The notes under the pieces: model-generated
Databases searched by the model: none
Seen by the model: only the letters and a program-made list of their open reading frames with translations
What the model was told of the DNA's origin: nothing
Assembly (NCBI RefSeq): GCF_034313845.1
Contig: NZ_JAVIWN010000004.1
Source of the DNA: Actimicrobium sp034313845
GTDB lineage: Bacteria; Pseudomonadota; Gammaproteobacteria; Burkholderiales; Burkholderiaceae_D
Length of the DNA: 64,000 nt
Strand: one strand, 5' to 3'
Part shown: positions 26,162 through 34,228 of the stretch, in pieces
How the letters are laid out: every line of letters starts with the position of its first letter
Numbering within the stretch: position 1 is the stretch's first letter
Made by a program: the position numbers and the translations under genes

Positions 26162-26334
26162 AAGCTCGGACACACGGTCCGGCTTAAGGGTGCAACGGCT
26201 TCCCCAATGAACTCTTGCAGGTTACGCCAATGGCGCTGGTCTGCACTTTTCCGAACGGCTATCCAAGAAGACCGAAGTGCCGCATCAAAGATACCTACAG
26301 TCGCGCTACGCGCTCTTTCCGATATCTTTGATGC
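26162..26334 (-). ncRNA. Candidate bridge RNA of the IS110-family element
   Basis: Read on the transposase strand, three stem-loops follow each other. The first is a perfect 12-bp stem (26334-26323 with 26293-26282) whose 29-nt apical part holds a small GCGC-GTA-GCGC hairpin. The second is GCACTT/AAGTGC (26280-26275 with 26248-26243). The third is AAGC/GCTT (26201-26198 with 26165-26162), enclosing a CGGAC/GTCCG hairpin and an unpaired stretch containing TTGCACCCTT. That stretch matches AAGGGTGCAA at 26376-26385 and nine bases of the palindrome at 26399-26429. Position upstream of the recombinase and a 5' stem-loop plus two loops fit known IS110 bridge RNAs. Boundaries and transcription are inferred. 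Confidence 0.5.
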
Positions 26335-26398
26335 CACATCAATCTAATCAAAATCAACCGTTAAAAACAGCATACAAGGGTGCAATATCCGCTGCATC

Positions 26399-26429
26399 GT
26401 AGGGTGCAATAACCGAAGGGCATTGCACC
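26399..26429 (+). repeat. REP-like palindrome with GTAG head at the IS border
   Basis: GTAG (26399-26402) precedes GGTGCAAT (26403-26410), an 11-nt loop and ATTGCACC (26422-26429), a perfect 8-bp stem. A partial copy AAGGGTGCAA lies at 26376-26385. The remaining 76 bp to the AI-2E gene show nothing else recognisable. Confidence 0.65.
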
Positions 26430-26505
26430 AGGCGTTCGCACCAACGCATGCTGCTCGCAGACGCAAGCAGCGAAAGCGTCACCGCGTATTCCCCCCAACG
26501 GTTAC

Positions 26506-27669
26506 CTACTCCCCAAGCAATTCCGCCACCACTTGCATCCCATCGACGTGTTCGGCCACGACCCGGATAATCACGACCACCGGCACGCCCAGCAGCATGC
26601 CCCAGACACCCCATAACCACCCCCAGAACAGCAGCGCAATGAAGACCGCCGCCGGATTCATTTTGGCGATGCGCCCCGTCATCCACGTCGTCACCAGCGT
26701 ACCCACCAGCGACGAGACACCAAGCGAACTGCCGATCACCAGCAACACGGGCGTCAGTGTGCCGAACTGCAGGAAAGCCATCAGGCCAACAGCCACCGTC
26801 ACCAGCAAGGGGCCGAAATACGGGATCACGTGAAGTAGTCCGGCTGCCACCGCCCAGGCACCGGCGTTCTCGAGGCCGATCAACCGGAAGCAAATCCACA
26901 TCAGCACGGCGAGCAATGAATTCGTCACGAGCAGCATCGACATGTATTTCTGGATCGAGCTGTTGATGTCGTCGAGGATATGCACTGTGATCTTCTTGCG
27001 CGAAAAGGAGGGCCCGGTCAGCTTGACCAGCTTGCGCTTGAAGGTATCCCCCGACAGCAGCAGGAAGAACACGAGAAACAGGACGACGATGGCCTCTCCC
27101 ACCAGAACTATCGCGCTGCGCGAACCAGCCAGCAACAGGTCGCTCACGCGCACCGTTGGTGACTCGGACGAGAGGGTGCTGGGGTTGCTCCGCGCCCCCG
27201 AAGTAGCGGCTTCGATTTCCGCCGCCGCTGCCTGCATCCGCTGCAACGCACTGGGCTGGCCGGACCGGTAACGCAACACGGCACGCGCAACCTTGTGCGA
27301 CGCCTCCGGCAAGGTCTTGACGATGGACTGGAATTCATCCGCGAGCGACGTCGTGACCACCGTGATGCTGGCAGTCAGCGCCAGCATCACCAGCACGGTA
27401 CCAAACAGACGCGCAATGCGACAGCGCTCCAGCCAGCCAACAACCGGGTTAAGCGTATAGGTGAGAAATATCCCGCACACCAATGGGATGAGAAATTTTT
27501 GTGCCATTTGCAGGGCAAACAGCGTCGCCACGACGGCGATGATGGTGAGCGACAAGCCGCGCACATCGACATGCACGCGCTCAGGCAGGACCGGCTTGTC
27601 CGGCATCGGTGGCAGGATGACGAGGGGACCGTCAGCCGCGTCTGCAGATTCAATCGGAGAACAGGGCAT
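26506..27669 (-). CDS. AI-2E family transporter (permease)
   Basis: 387-aa inner-membrane protein of the AI-2E/PerM/YdiK family. About eight hydrophobic segments are visible: two near the N-terminus (LTIIAVVATLFALQMAQKF, IPLVCGIFLTYTLNPVVGW), a soluble middle with VKTLPEASHKV, and a C-terminal group including VIPYFGPLLVTVAVGLMAFLQ. The ATG at 27669 has GAGAG upstream; the longer TTG reading at 27702 is less likely. It ends 76 bp from the REP-like palindrome beside the IS. Substrate unknown; the family name does not prove AI-2 export. Confidence 0.87.
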   Translation of the reverse strand: MPCSPIESADAADGPLVILPPMPDKPVLPERVHVDVRGLSLTIIAVVATLFALQMAQKFLIPLVCGIFLTYTLNPVVGWLERCRIARLFGTVLVMLALTASITVVTTSLADEFQSIVKTLPEASHKVARAVLRYRSGQPSALQRMQAAAAEIEAATSGARSNPSTLSSESPTVRVSDLLLAGSRSAIVLVGEAIVVLFLVFFLLLSGDTFKRKLVKLTGPSFSRKKITVHILDDINSSIQKYMSMLLVTNSLLAVLMWICFRLIGLENAGAWAVAAGLLHVIPYFGPLLVTVAVGLMAFLQFGTLTPVLLVIGSSLGVSSLVGTLVTTWMTGRIAKMNPAAVFIALLFWGWLWGVWGMLLGVPVVVIIRVVAEHVDGMQVVAELLGE

Positions 27670-27738
27670 CAATCTCTCACTGGAGGCAAGGGAAATACAC
27701 AATCGAAAGGGTCACGGCGCAGGATCAATCATGCAAAA

Positions 27739-27763
27739 CGGCCCGGCAAAAATTGCCGGGCCG
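27739..27763 (-). terminator. Strong terminator hairpin after the BON lipoprotein gene
   Basis: Perfect 11-bp GC-rich stem CGGCCCGGCAA (27739-27749) with TTGCCGGGCCG (27753-27763) and a 3-nt loop. Reading the minus strand, TTTT follows directly, so it ends transcription from the BON gene before the AI-2E permease. Confidence 0.9.
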
Positions 27764-27819
27764 CTAGATTCACGAGTTCACACTGTGTGCCGGAGTGACG
27801 TACTCCGATCAACGCGGTG

Positions 27820-28131
27820 TTACTTCATGCGGATGTCATTCTTGACCGACATGACACCCTTGACGCCGCGTGCCAGCGTTGCTGCAGTGGTCGCGTCCGA
27901 CTGGTTAACGACAAAGCCGCTCAGTTGTACCACGCCCTTGAACGTTTCGACATTGATTTCTCTGGACTTGATCGTCGCATCATTGAGCAGTGCGGCCTTG
28001 ACCTTGGTGGTGATGACCGTATCGTCAACGTACTCGCCCGTGCCTTCTTTGGTGCTGGTCGACGCGCAACCGGCGACAGAGATCAAGGCAGCGGCGAGGA
28101 AAAAAGTACTGATGCGTTTTGAGAAAATCAT
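27820..28131 (-). CDS. BON-domain lipoprotein (OsmY/DolP-like)
   Basis: 103-aa protein with a lipoprotein signal (LISVAGC, lipidation at the Cys) followed by one BON domain (DDTVITTKVKAALLND, INVETFKGVVQLSGFV, VKGVMSVKNDIRMK). BON domains bind phospholipids or envelope surfaces, and single-BON lipoproteins are usually stress-induced. A 76-bp spacer with its own terminator separates it from the AI-2E gene downstream. Confidence 0.93.
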   Translation of the reverse strand: MIFSKRISTFFLAAALISVAGCASTSTKEGTGEYVDDTVITTKVKAALLNDATIKSREINVETFKGVVQLSGFVVNQSDATTAATLARGVKGVMSVKNDIRMK

Positions 28132-28680
28132 GGTGAGGCTCCCTGAAAATGAGTGGATGAAAGTTGCACGGGTCGACTACTGCGGCGACACCACACTTGT
28201 TATTCGAAATGTGCCGATATCTTGACGGCTAATGAGACCGTTTGTCTGACACCAAACTATAGCGACCGGGTCAACGATGCTCTGTACGGCACCGTACATA
28301 AAGTCAATCTTTAACTCAATAAACAAGACGCTGTTTTATCCAGCCCTCCCGAACAATGCGGCTCATGGCACCACCCTCTCCTGCCTGGAGCGACAAGCAA
28401 GCGATCGCTTTGCGGGATTTTTGGCAAGCCTTGGCAAGCCTTGGCAAGCCTTGGCAAACCATTGCATGCCAGCGAATGAAAACAGATGGGTATGTACGCT
28501 GTCGCACAGAAATAGCATGGTCATCCAAGCAAACTTGACGCAATGGTTCGGAGTGACACGATCCGAAGCAAACAAGCGACCTACGTCGTCACAGCGGAAC
28601 GTGCGTTACACCGCAAGACCACTGCGCGGCAGCGTGACAACCCTCGATCTGACAATCAAAAATATAGAAAGTACCCAATT
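28132..28680. other. Long intergenic region without a supported gene; 10-bp tandem repeat inside
   Basis: 549 bp between the divergent BON lipoprotein and the small membrane peptide. It holds four tandem copies of the 10-bp unit TTGGCAAGCC at 28421-28460 (the last with one change) and presumably two promoters. Short frames here either run through the repeat or lack family features, so I call none. Confidence 0.75.
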
Positions 28681-28830
28681 ATGTTGTACACAATTGCTGT
28701 TGTTCTCCTGATTCTCTGGCTGCTAGGTATCGTCACGTCGTACACGATAGGCGGCTTCATCCACATCTTGCTGGTGATCGCCATCGTCGTGATCTTGCTG
28801 CGCGTAATTTCAGGACGCAAGCCGTTATAA
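28681..28830 (+). CDS. Lmo0937-family small membrane protein
   Basis: 49-aa peptide with two hydrophobic helices (LYTIAVVLLILWLLGIV and IHILLVIAIVVILLRVI) and a short basic end (SGRKPL). This two-helix pattern with TSYTIGGFIHILLVIA is typical of the Lmo0937 (DUF5670) family, generally stress-associated and of unknown function. It heads a plus-strand group with the ferritin-like and PNPOx-like genes. Confidence 0.88.
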   Translation: MLYTIAVVLLILWLLGIVTSYTIGGFIHILLVIAIVVILLRVISGRKPL

Positions 28831-28984
28831 CGCACCCTGCTGTGGCCGAAGATTCATGCTCGCCGGTCGAACTGACCGCGCCGGTCTTCAGACAATCGCG
28901 CAGCAGATAGCAACCGTCGCATCGGACCGAAAGCACGATTGCCTTCGAGCCGGCCCCCACTCTCATCACCACAAGGAACATCCC

Positions 28985-29530
28985 ATGACCAAGAATTCAA
29001 GCACCACGCTGACCGATACCGCCACGCTGCGCCTGCGCGCCCGCAAACATATCGAAGACGGTGCCGTCACCGACGGATATCAGGGTGACCGCCAGGCCGT
29101 TCTGGCCATGCTCAACGGTGCGCTGGCAACCGAACTGGTATGCGTATTGCGCTACAAGCGGCACCACTTCATGGCAGCAGGGATCCATGCAACTGCCGTA
29201 GCGGCAGAATTTCTGGTCCATGCCGAAGAAGAATCGGGTCACGCCGATCGGATTGCCAAGCGCATCGTGCAACTTGGCGGTGCGCCTGACTTCTCACCCG
29301 ACGGCTTGTCGGCACGCAGCCATGCCGAGTACGTCGAAGGTGTCACGCTCGAAGACATGATTCGCGAAAATCTGGTGGCGGAACGGATCGCCATCGACAG
29401 CTACCGCGAGATGATTACCTTCATCGGCACCACCGATCCGACCACGCGTCGCATGCTCATTGAAATCCTCGAAGTCGAAGAAGATCACGCCGATGAACTG
29501 GCTTCGCTGCATTACGGCATGCACGACTGA
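28985..29530 (+). CDS. Ferritin-like/bacterioferritin family protein
   Basis: 181-aa four-helix-bundle protein. Iron-ligand patterns are visible: glutamate in NGALATELVCVLRYKRHHF, the pair HAEEESGHADR, a second glutamate in VAERIAIDSYREMI, and EVEEDHADELASLH. It may store iron or protect against peroxide like Dps/Bfr proteins. No clear heme-ligand methionine can be assigned without alignment. It lies 154 bp after the small membrane peptide and 40 bp before a PNPOx-fold gene. Confidence 0.88.
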   Translation: MTKNSSTTLTDTATLRLRARKHIEDGAVTDGYQGDRQAVLAMLNGALATELVCVLRYKRHHFMAAGIHATAVAAEFLVHAEEESGHADRIAKRIVQLGGAPDFSPDGLSARSHAEYVEGVTLEDMIRENLVAERIAIDSYREMITFIGTTDPTTRRMLIEILEVEEDHADELASLHYGMHD

Positions 29531-29570
29531 GCATCCCTTTTTTTAACCTACCTACCCTATGGAGAACGCG

Positions 29571-30056
29571 ATGAATGACTGGACCCTTTTTTACGAAAAA
29601 ATCAACGCCATTAAATTTGCCATGCTCGTCACGCACGATGCGGAGGGCCTGATGGAAGCGCGTCCGTTCACGACTCAGGCGGCGGGTCGCGACGGGGCGG
29701 TCTGGTTCTTCACGTCGATCGATTCCGAAGCTGTTGCCGACATTCGTCAAAACCCGACCGTTCTGCTCTGCTACGCTGACTCTGCCGAGCACCGCTTCAT
29801 TTCATCGTCCGGAACTGCATCGCTGTCGCACGATCGTGCGCTGATCGAAGAACTCTGGAAGCCGGCGTTCAAGCTGTTTTTCCCGCTGGGTCTGGAGGAT
29901 CCATCGCTGACCTTGCTGCGGGTCGACATCGTGAAAGCCGATATCTGGGACTCGGGAAAATCGAAGATGGAACAAATGCTGACGATGGCCAAGGTCGCCG
30001 TGGGCATCGATATTGACAAGGAAGACCTGGGCAAGCATAGCGTGCTGAAAAAATAA
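29571..30056 (+). CDS. Pyridoxamine 5'-phosphate oxidase-fold general stress protein
   Basis: 161-aa split-barrel flavin-binding protein like general stress protein 26: KFAMLVTHDAEGLMEARPFTTQ, VWFFTSIDSEAV, and NPTVLLCYADSAEHRFISSSG. The family binds FMN or FAD, and the precise reaction is unknown. I start at the ATG at 29571, which has GGAG seven bases upstream, rather than 29559. It follows the ferritin-like gene closely, probably in one transcript. Confidence 0.9.
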   Translation: MNDWTLFYEKINAIKFAMLVTHDAEGLMEARPFTTQAAGRDGAVWFFTSIDSEAVADIRQNPTVLLCYADSAEHRFISSSGTASLSHDRALIEELWKPAFKLFFPLGLEDPSLTLLRVDIVKADIWDSGKSKMEQMLTMAKVAVGIDIDKEDLGKHSVLKK

Positions 30057-30106
30057 GCACGCGCCAGCTGGCTGCTCAGGTAACCGCACCCGCACCCAAA
30101 GGAATC

Positions 30107-30793
30107 ATGATGACCACGACAACCCAACCCTCCCGCCTCATCGCCATTGCAGCCATTGCAGCCATCGCCGGTGCGACCATGCTTGGCGGCTGTGCCGACA
30201 TGTCCGGAACGCAGCGCGGTACCGCCACCGGTGCAGGAATCGGTGCCGGACTCGGTGCCATCCTCGGTGCCTCGACCGGCGGCGGCGGCGGCGGTCGCAC
30301 TGCAGGCGGTGCCGTACTTGGTGCGGCGGCGGGGGCAGCAATCGGCAACGTCTGGTCGACCCGCATGGAAAACCAGAAGCGGACGATGGAACAAGCGACC
30401 CAGGGCACCGGCGTACAGGTCACCCAGACGGCCGACAACCGGCTCAAGCTGGCCATCCCGAGCGACATTTCCTTCGATACCAACCGCTCGGACATCAAGC
30501 CGGATTTCCGTCCGGTACTGGACCGATTCGGCAACAGCCTCAACGACAACCCGTCAACCGTCGTCACCATCGTCGGCCACACCGATAACACCGGCAGTCC
30601 CGCCGTCAATAATCCGCTGTCGGTCGATCGTGCCAGCAAGACCCGCGATTATCTGATCAGCCGTGGCATTGCACCTGGCCGCTTCACCATCGAAGGTCGC
30701 GGTGCCAACGATCCGATCGCCTCGAACAATGACAGCAACGGCCGCGCACGCAACCGGCGTGTTGAAATCTTCGTGGCTGAGCGACAGCAATAA
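30107..30793 (+). CDS. OmpA-family lipoprotein with glycine zipper (YiaD/YfiB-like)
   Basis: 228-aa outer-membrane lipoprotein. The signal peptide ends in a lipobox (MLGGC, lipidated C29). A glycine-zipper segment (GAGIGAGLGAILGAS and AVLGAAAGAAIGNVW) is followed by a C-terminal OmpA/MotB peptidoglycan-binding domain (about 110-225) with VGHTDNTGSPAVNNPLSVDRA and RNRRVEIFV. It should tether the outer membrane to peptidoglycan. It closes the stress and envelope gene group. Confidence 0.92.
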   Translation: MMTTTTQPSRLIAIAAIAAIAGATMLGGCADMSGTQRGTATGAGIGAGLGAILGASTGGGGGGRTAGGAVLGAAAGAAIGNVWSTRMENQKRTMEQATQGTGVQVTQTADNRLKLAIPSDISFDTNRSDIKPDFRPVLDRFGNSLNDNPSTVVTIVGHTDNTGSPAVNNPLSVDRASKTRDYLISRGIAPGRFTIEGRGANDPIASNNDSNGRARNRRVEIFVAERQQ

Positions 30794-30914
30794 CCGACTA
30801 TCCGCGCGAACGACACGATCGGTGCAGACCACGTCGTCACTTCTCCATGCACAAGCGGTGTGGACATGACACACTGCGGGCCAGCTTTCCCGCCCGCTCC
30901 ATTTTTCCGATTGC

Positions 30915-32945
30915 ATGCTGAATTTACTTGAACGTATTACTGCCCACCCTGCCAGCAACGACATGGGCGCGCTGTCCGAGCTGGTCGCCCTGATTCGTCC
31001 GTCCAGGCCCAACCAGGGCGCGGTGGCGACCGCCCGGTTGCGCACACTGATTCAGCTACTCAACGGTAATCCGCGCCACGCTGCGGCATTACGGCACTAC
31101 CTGCTCCATGTGCTATCGCAGCGCCGTCACACCACGCTCTACACCGATACCGGCATTTTATCGAGCGATGGATTTTTCAGCGAACTGTTCCGGCGCCTGG
31201 CATTTCGGGTCCTGCCACCGGCCATTGACAGCCTGTATCTGAGCGACTGTCTCGACCGCATCCTGCGCGTTGATACCGACTACCAATGGTTGCGTCTGAT
31301 CGAGCCGGCCGACTGGCTGAGGCTGTTCGACGCCATCGCCACGAGCGATGCGGCCTCGACCGATGTGGCACTGCGCAGCGCCGTCGTTGACCGCCGCCTC
31401 GCGCACGTCGAGTTACTCGAAGCAATTCAGACCTTGTCCTACCGGATCAGCGCCATGGGCCTGGAGCCGGCACTGGTTCGCATCCATCCCGACCTCGAAA
31501 AATTCGAGTCCCCGTTTCTGGTCCAGAATGCCGAAGTCCAGCGTTACCTGGCCAATGTGTTAAGCCAGTCCGACGACGTGATGACCCCCACCGATGACGC
31601 CGCGCACCTGCTGGTGATGCTGGAGCAATGCGACCACATCATTGCGCGCATCCGCAAGAATGCGCTGCATCGCGGCACCAGCGTCGCCCTCACTTACCTG
31701 CTGGTCAGGCTCACCCAGAGCGTCGAGCGACTGCGCCGGCTGTTACAGCTGGTCGACCTGACACCGGCAGAGAGCAAGCGGGCATGGACACCCGAGCGCC
31801 GCCAGCTGGCACTCGATCTGGCGCTGGATCTGGCACAGGGACACAACCGCAAATACGCGATCCGGGAACTGTTTTCGGCCAACATCAATCTGCTGGCACG
31901 CAATGTCACCGAAAATGCCAGCCACACCGGCGAGCACTACATCGCCGATGACAGGGAAGCTTACGGCACGATGTTGCGCTCGTCTGCCGGTGCCGGTTTC
32001 ATCATCGCCTTCATGGCACTGCTAAAACTGCTGATGAGCACGCTGCGCAGTGCGCCGCTGGTCGAAGCGTTCCTGTTCAGCATGAATTATTCGCTCGGCT
32101 TCATGCTCATTCACCTGTTGCACTTTACGGTCGCCACCAAGCAGCCAGCGATGACGGCCGCGCGCATTGCTGCTGACCTGCATGCCAACGACAACCGCAC
32201 GATCGGAATCGACAGCCTCGCCGATCTGATCGTGAAGGTGCTGCGGACCCAATTCATTGCCGTGGTCGGCAACTTGATGACTGTGTTTCCGACGGCACTG
32301 GCGATTGCTACAGCATGGATGGCGCTCAACGGACATCAACTGGTGTCACCGGACAAGGCGCAGCACATGCTGCATGACATCAATCCCTTCACGAGCCTGG
32401 CGTTATTCCACGCGGCGATCGCCGGTGTCTGCCTGTTTTTGGCCGGCCTGATTTCGGGCTATTTCGATAACCGCGCAGCCTACACCCGGATGGCGCAGCG
32501 GGTCCTTCAATTGCAAAGCTGGCAGCGCTTGTTCGGGCCGACCCGCCATGCGCGGGTGGCCGCTTATCTCGAAAAAAATCTGGGTGGCCTGATGGGTAAC
32601 CTGTTCTTCGGGTTGTTGCTGGGATCGATTGGCACCTTCGGCCAGCTGATCGGTTTACCTGTGGATATTCGACACATTACTTTTTCAGCGGCCAACCTTG
32701 CCATCGCGTGGGTCGGGCTGGATTTTCAGGTGAGTACGCAGGTCATGCTGACGTCGCTCTTTGGGATACTTTGCATAGGCACCGCAAATCTGCTGGTAAG
32801 CTTTGGTCTGGCTTTGTTTGTCGCGCTGCGATCGCGTCAGGTGCAGTTCAGCCGTGGCGGCGCGCTGGTCAAGGCGCTGCTCTCCCGGCTGATGCAGCGA
32901 CCGTTGGACTTCTTCATTCCCCCCACGAAAAGGACAACTCCGTAA
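30915..32945 (+). CDS. Gcr-type 'site-specific recombinase' (multi-pass membrane protein)
   Basis: 676-aa protein of the betaproteobacterial Gcr family, annotated in databases as a site-specific recombinase. The first half is soluble and helical (LHVLSQRRHTTLYTDTG, ILRVDTDYQW), and the second half has several hydrophobic stretches (GFIIAFMALLKLLMSTL, LGFMLIHLLHF, LFFGLLLGSIGTFGQLIGLP, AANLAIAWVGLDF). I see no tyrosine- or serine-recombinase catalytic motif, so the traditional name is probably misleading. It is 34 bp upstream of dadA. Confidence 0.85.
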   Translation: MLNLLERITAHPASNDMGALSELVALIRPSRPNQGAVATARLRTLIQLLNGNPRHAAALRHYLLHVLSQRRHTTLYTDTGILSSDGFFSELFRRLAFRVLPPAIDSLYLSDCLDRILRVDTDYQWLRLIEPADWLRLFDAIATSDAASTDVALRSAVVDRRLAHVELLEAIQTLSYRISAMGLEPALVRIHPDLEKFESPFLVQNAEVQRYLANVLSQSDDVMTPTDDAAHLLVMLEQCDHIIARIRKNALHRGTSVALTYLLVRLTQSVERLRRLLQLVDLTPAESKRAWTPERRQLALDLALDLAQGHNRKYAIRELFSANINLLARNVTENASHTGEHYIADDREAYGTMLRSSAGAGFIIAFMALLKLLMSTLRSAPLVEAFLFSMNYSLGFMLIHLLHFTVATKQPAMTAARIAADLHANDNRTIGIDSLADLIVKVLRTQFIAVVGNLMTVFPTALAIATAWMALNGHQLVSPDKAQHMLHDINPFTSLALFHAAIAGVCLFLAGLISGYFDNRAAYTRMAQRVLQLQSWQRLFGPTRHARVAAYLEKNLGGLMGNLFFGLLLGSIGTFGQLIGLPVDIRHITFSAANLAIAWVGLDFQVSTQVMLTSLFGILCIGTANLLVSFGLALFVALRSRQVQFSRGGALVKALLSRLMQRPLDFFIPPTKRTTP

Positions 32946-32979
32946 TGACAGTGGATCGATCAAAAAAAGGATGCGACAC

Positions 32980-34224
32980 ATGCAAGTAGCAGTAATAGGC
33001 GGTGGTGTCGTCGGTGTCAGTACAGCGTATTTCCTTGCTGCCGCCGGTCATGAAGTCGCCCTCATCGAGCGACGCAGCAATGTGGCCGAGGAAGCCAGTT
33101 TCGGCAACTCCGGACTGGTCGCGCCAGCGGTATCAGCGCCCTGGGCCACACCGGGAATGCCCGGAAAAATATTTGCACAATTGTTCCGGCAAGAGTCGCC
33201 GATGGTTCTGCGACGCCGACTCGATCCGGGACTGTGGCGCTTTGCGCGCCGCTGGATCGCCGAATGCGATGCCGAGCACTTCCGCATCAACAAGCTGCGC
33301 CTGCAGCGCATCGGTTTTTACAGCCGTGAATTGCTCGAACAATTGCGTCTGCATTACAAAATGGATTACGAACAGACGGTGGGACATTTGCAGTTGTTCC
33401 GCGGTGCCCGCGACGTGTTGCTGGCACAACCGCTCCTGACTCTGCTGTCAGAGATGGAAGTGCCCCACAGCATCCTCGATGGCGAGGCCGCCCGTCTGCT
33501 GGAACCGGCGCTGTGCGCCGCGACACCATTGACTGCCGCCTTGCATTTGCCTCAGGACGAGGCCGGCAATTGCGCCCTCTTTGCCAAGCAACTAAAAACC
33601 ATCGCCCAGTCGATCGGCGTGACTTTTCTTTTCGGCAAATCCGTTGAACGTGTCGAGCGCATCGATAACCGTGTGGCCTTGCATATGGATGGCACCAGTT
33701 TTACCGCCGACGCAGTCGTGCTCGCCGCCGGCATCGAAAATCCAACCTTACTCAATGCCCTGGGCGTGCGGTTGCCGGCGTTGCCGGTACAAGGCTACAG
33801 CGCGACTTGCAGCATCCGTGATTTCGAAGAAGCACCACTGGCCGCACTGACCGACGACACCTACAAGACCACCATCACACGCTTTGGCAACCGCATACGC
33901 ATTGCCGGTGTGCTGGACCCGGGGGCGCGCTCGCCGGAAGTCCCGGAAGCCGCGCAACGGACCTTGCGCAAGGTCGCGACCGACTGGTTTCCGAACGCCA
34001 GCAACTACAACAACGCGACGCTCTGGAGCGGCTTGCGCACCATGTTGCCCGATGGCGTGCCCGTGATGGGCGCGACGCCGGTACGCAATGTCTATGTGGC
34101 GCTCGACGATGGCTCCAGTGGCTGGACCACTGCACTCGGCACCGGCAAGGTCCTCAGTGATCTGGTGTCGGGCCGCACACCCGACATCGATCTCGACGGT
34201 TTGACGCTGTCGCGGTTCGGCTGA
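32980..34224 (+). CDS. dadA: D-amino acid dehydrogenase DadA
   Basis: FAD-dependent oxidative deaminase of D-amino acids, peripheral on the inner membrane and feeding electrons to quinone. The dinucleotide-binding motif VIGGGVVGVSTAYFLAAAGH lies at the N-terminus, followed by the DAO domain with SFGNSGLVAPAVSAPWA and the C-terminal WSGLRTMLPDGVPVMG. I use the second ATG (32980, 414 aa), which puts the Rossmann motif directly at the start; 32971 adds three residues. It is separated from nnr by 4 bp. Confidence 0.92.
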   Translation: MQVAVIGGGVVGVSTAYFLAAAGHEVALIERRSNVAEEASFGNSGLVAPAVSAPWATPGMPGKIFAQLFRQESPMVLRRRLDPGLWRFARRWIAECDAEHFRINKLRLQRIGFYSRELLEQLRLHYKMDYEQTVGHLQLFRGARDVLLAQPLLTLLSEMEVPHSILDGEAARLLEPALCAATPLTAALHLPQDEAGNCALFAKQLKTIAQSIGVTFLFGKSVERVERIDNRVALHMDGTSFTADAVVLAAGIENPTLLNALGVRLPALPVQGYSATCSIRDFEEAPLAALTDDTYKTTITRFGNRIRIAGVLDPGARSPEVPEAAQRTLRKVATDWFPNASNYNNATLWSGLRTMLPDGVPVMGATPVRNVYVALDDGSSGWTTALGTGKVLSDLVSGRTPDIDLDGLTLSRFG

Positions 34225-34228
34225 TCCG

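Larger units (their letters stand above)
24970..26402 (-). mobile_element. IS110-family insertion sequence (ends approximate)
   Basis: One transposase gene plus a 384-bp structured non-coding segment upstream of it and about 26 bp downstream. The proposed limits come from a 9-bp direct repeat GCATCGTAG at 24961-24969 and 26394-26402, which could mark the insertion site. Joining them would rebuild an uninterrupted GTAG-headed palindrome. Total about 1.43 kb, normal for IS110. No terminal inverted repeats are visible, as expected for the family. The exact core dinucleotide cannot be fixed from one copy. Confidence 0.75.

Noticed and set aside
24852..26505. Composite transposon or genomic island
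   Set aside because: Only one IS copy with no cargo; flanking genes look like ordinary chromosome on both sides.
28421..28460. Possible CRISPR-like array
   Set aside because: Units are 10 bp and directly adjacent without spacers; no cas genes are present.
28277..28711. 144-codon frame through the TTGGCAAGCC repeats
   Set aside because: No family features, repeat-derived sequence, no good ribosome-binding site, and it overlaps the start of the convincing small membrane protein.
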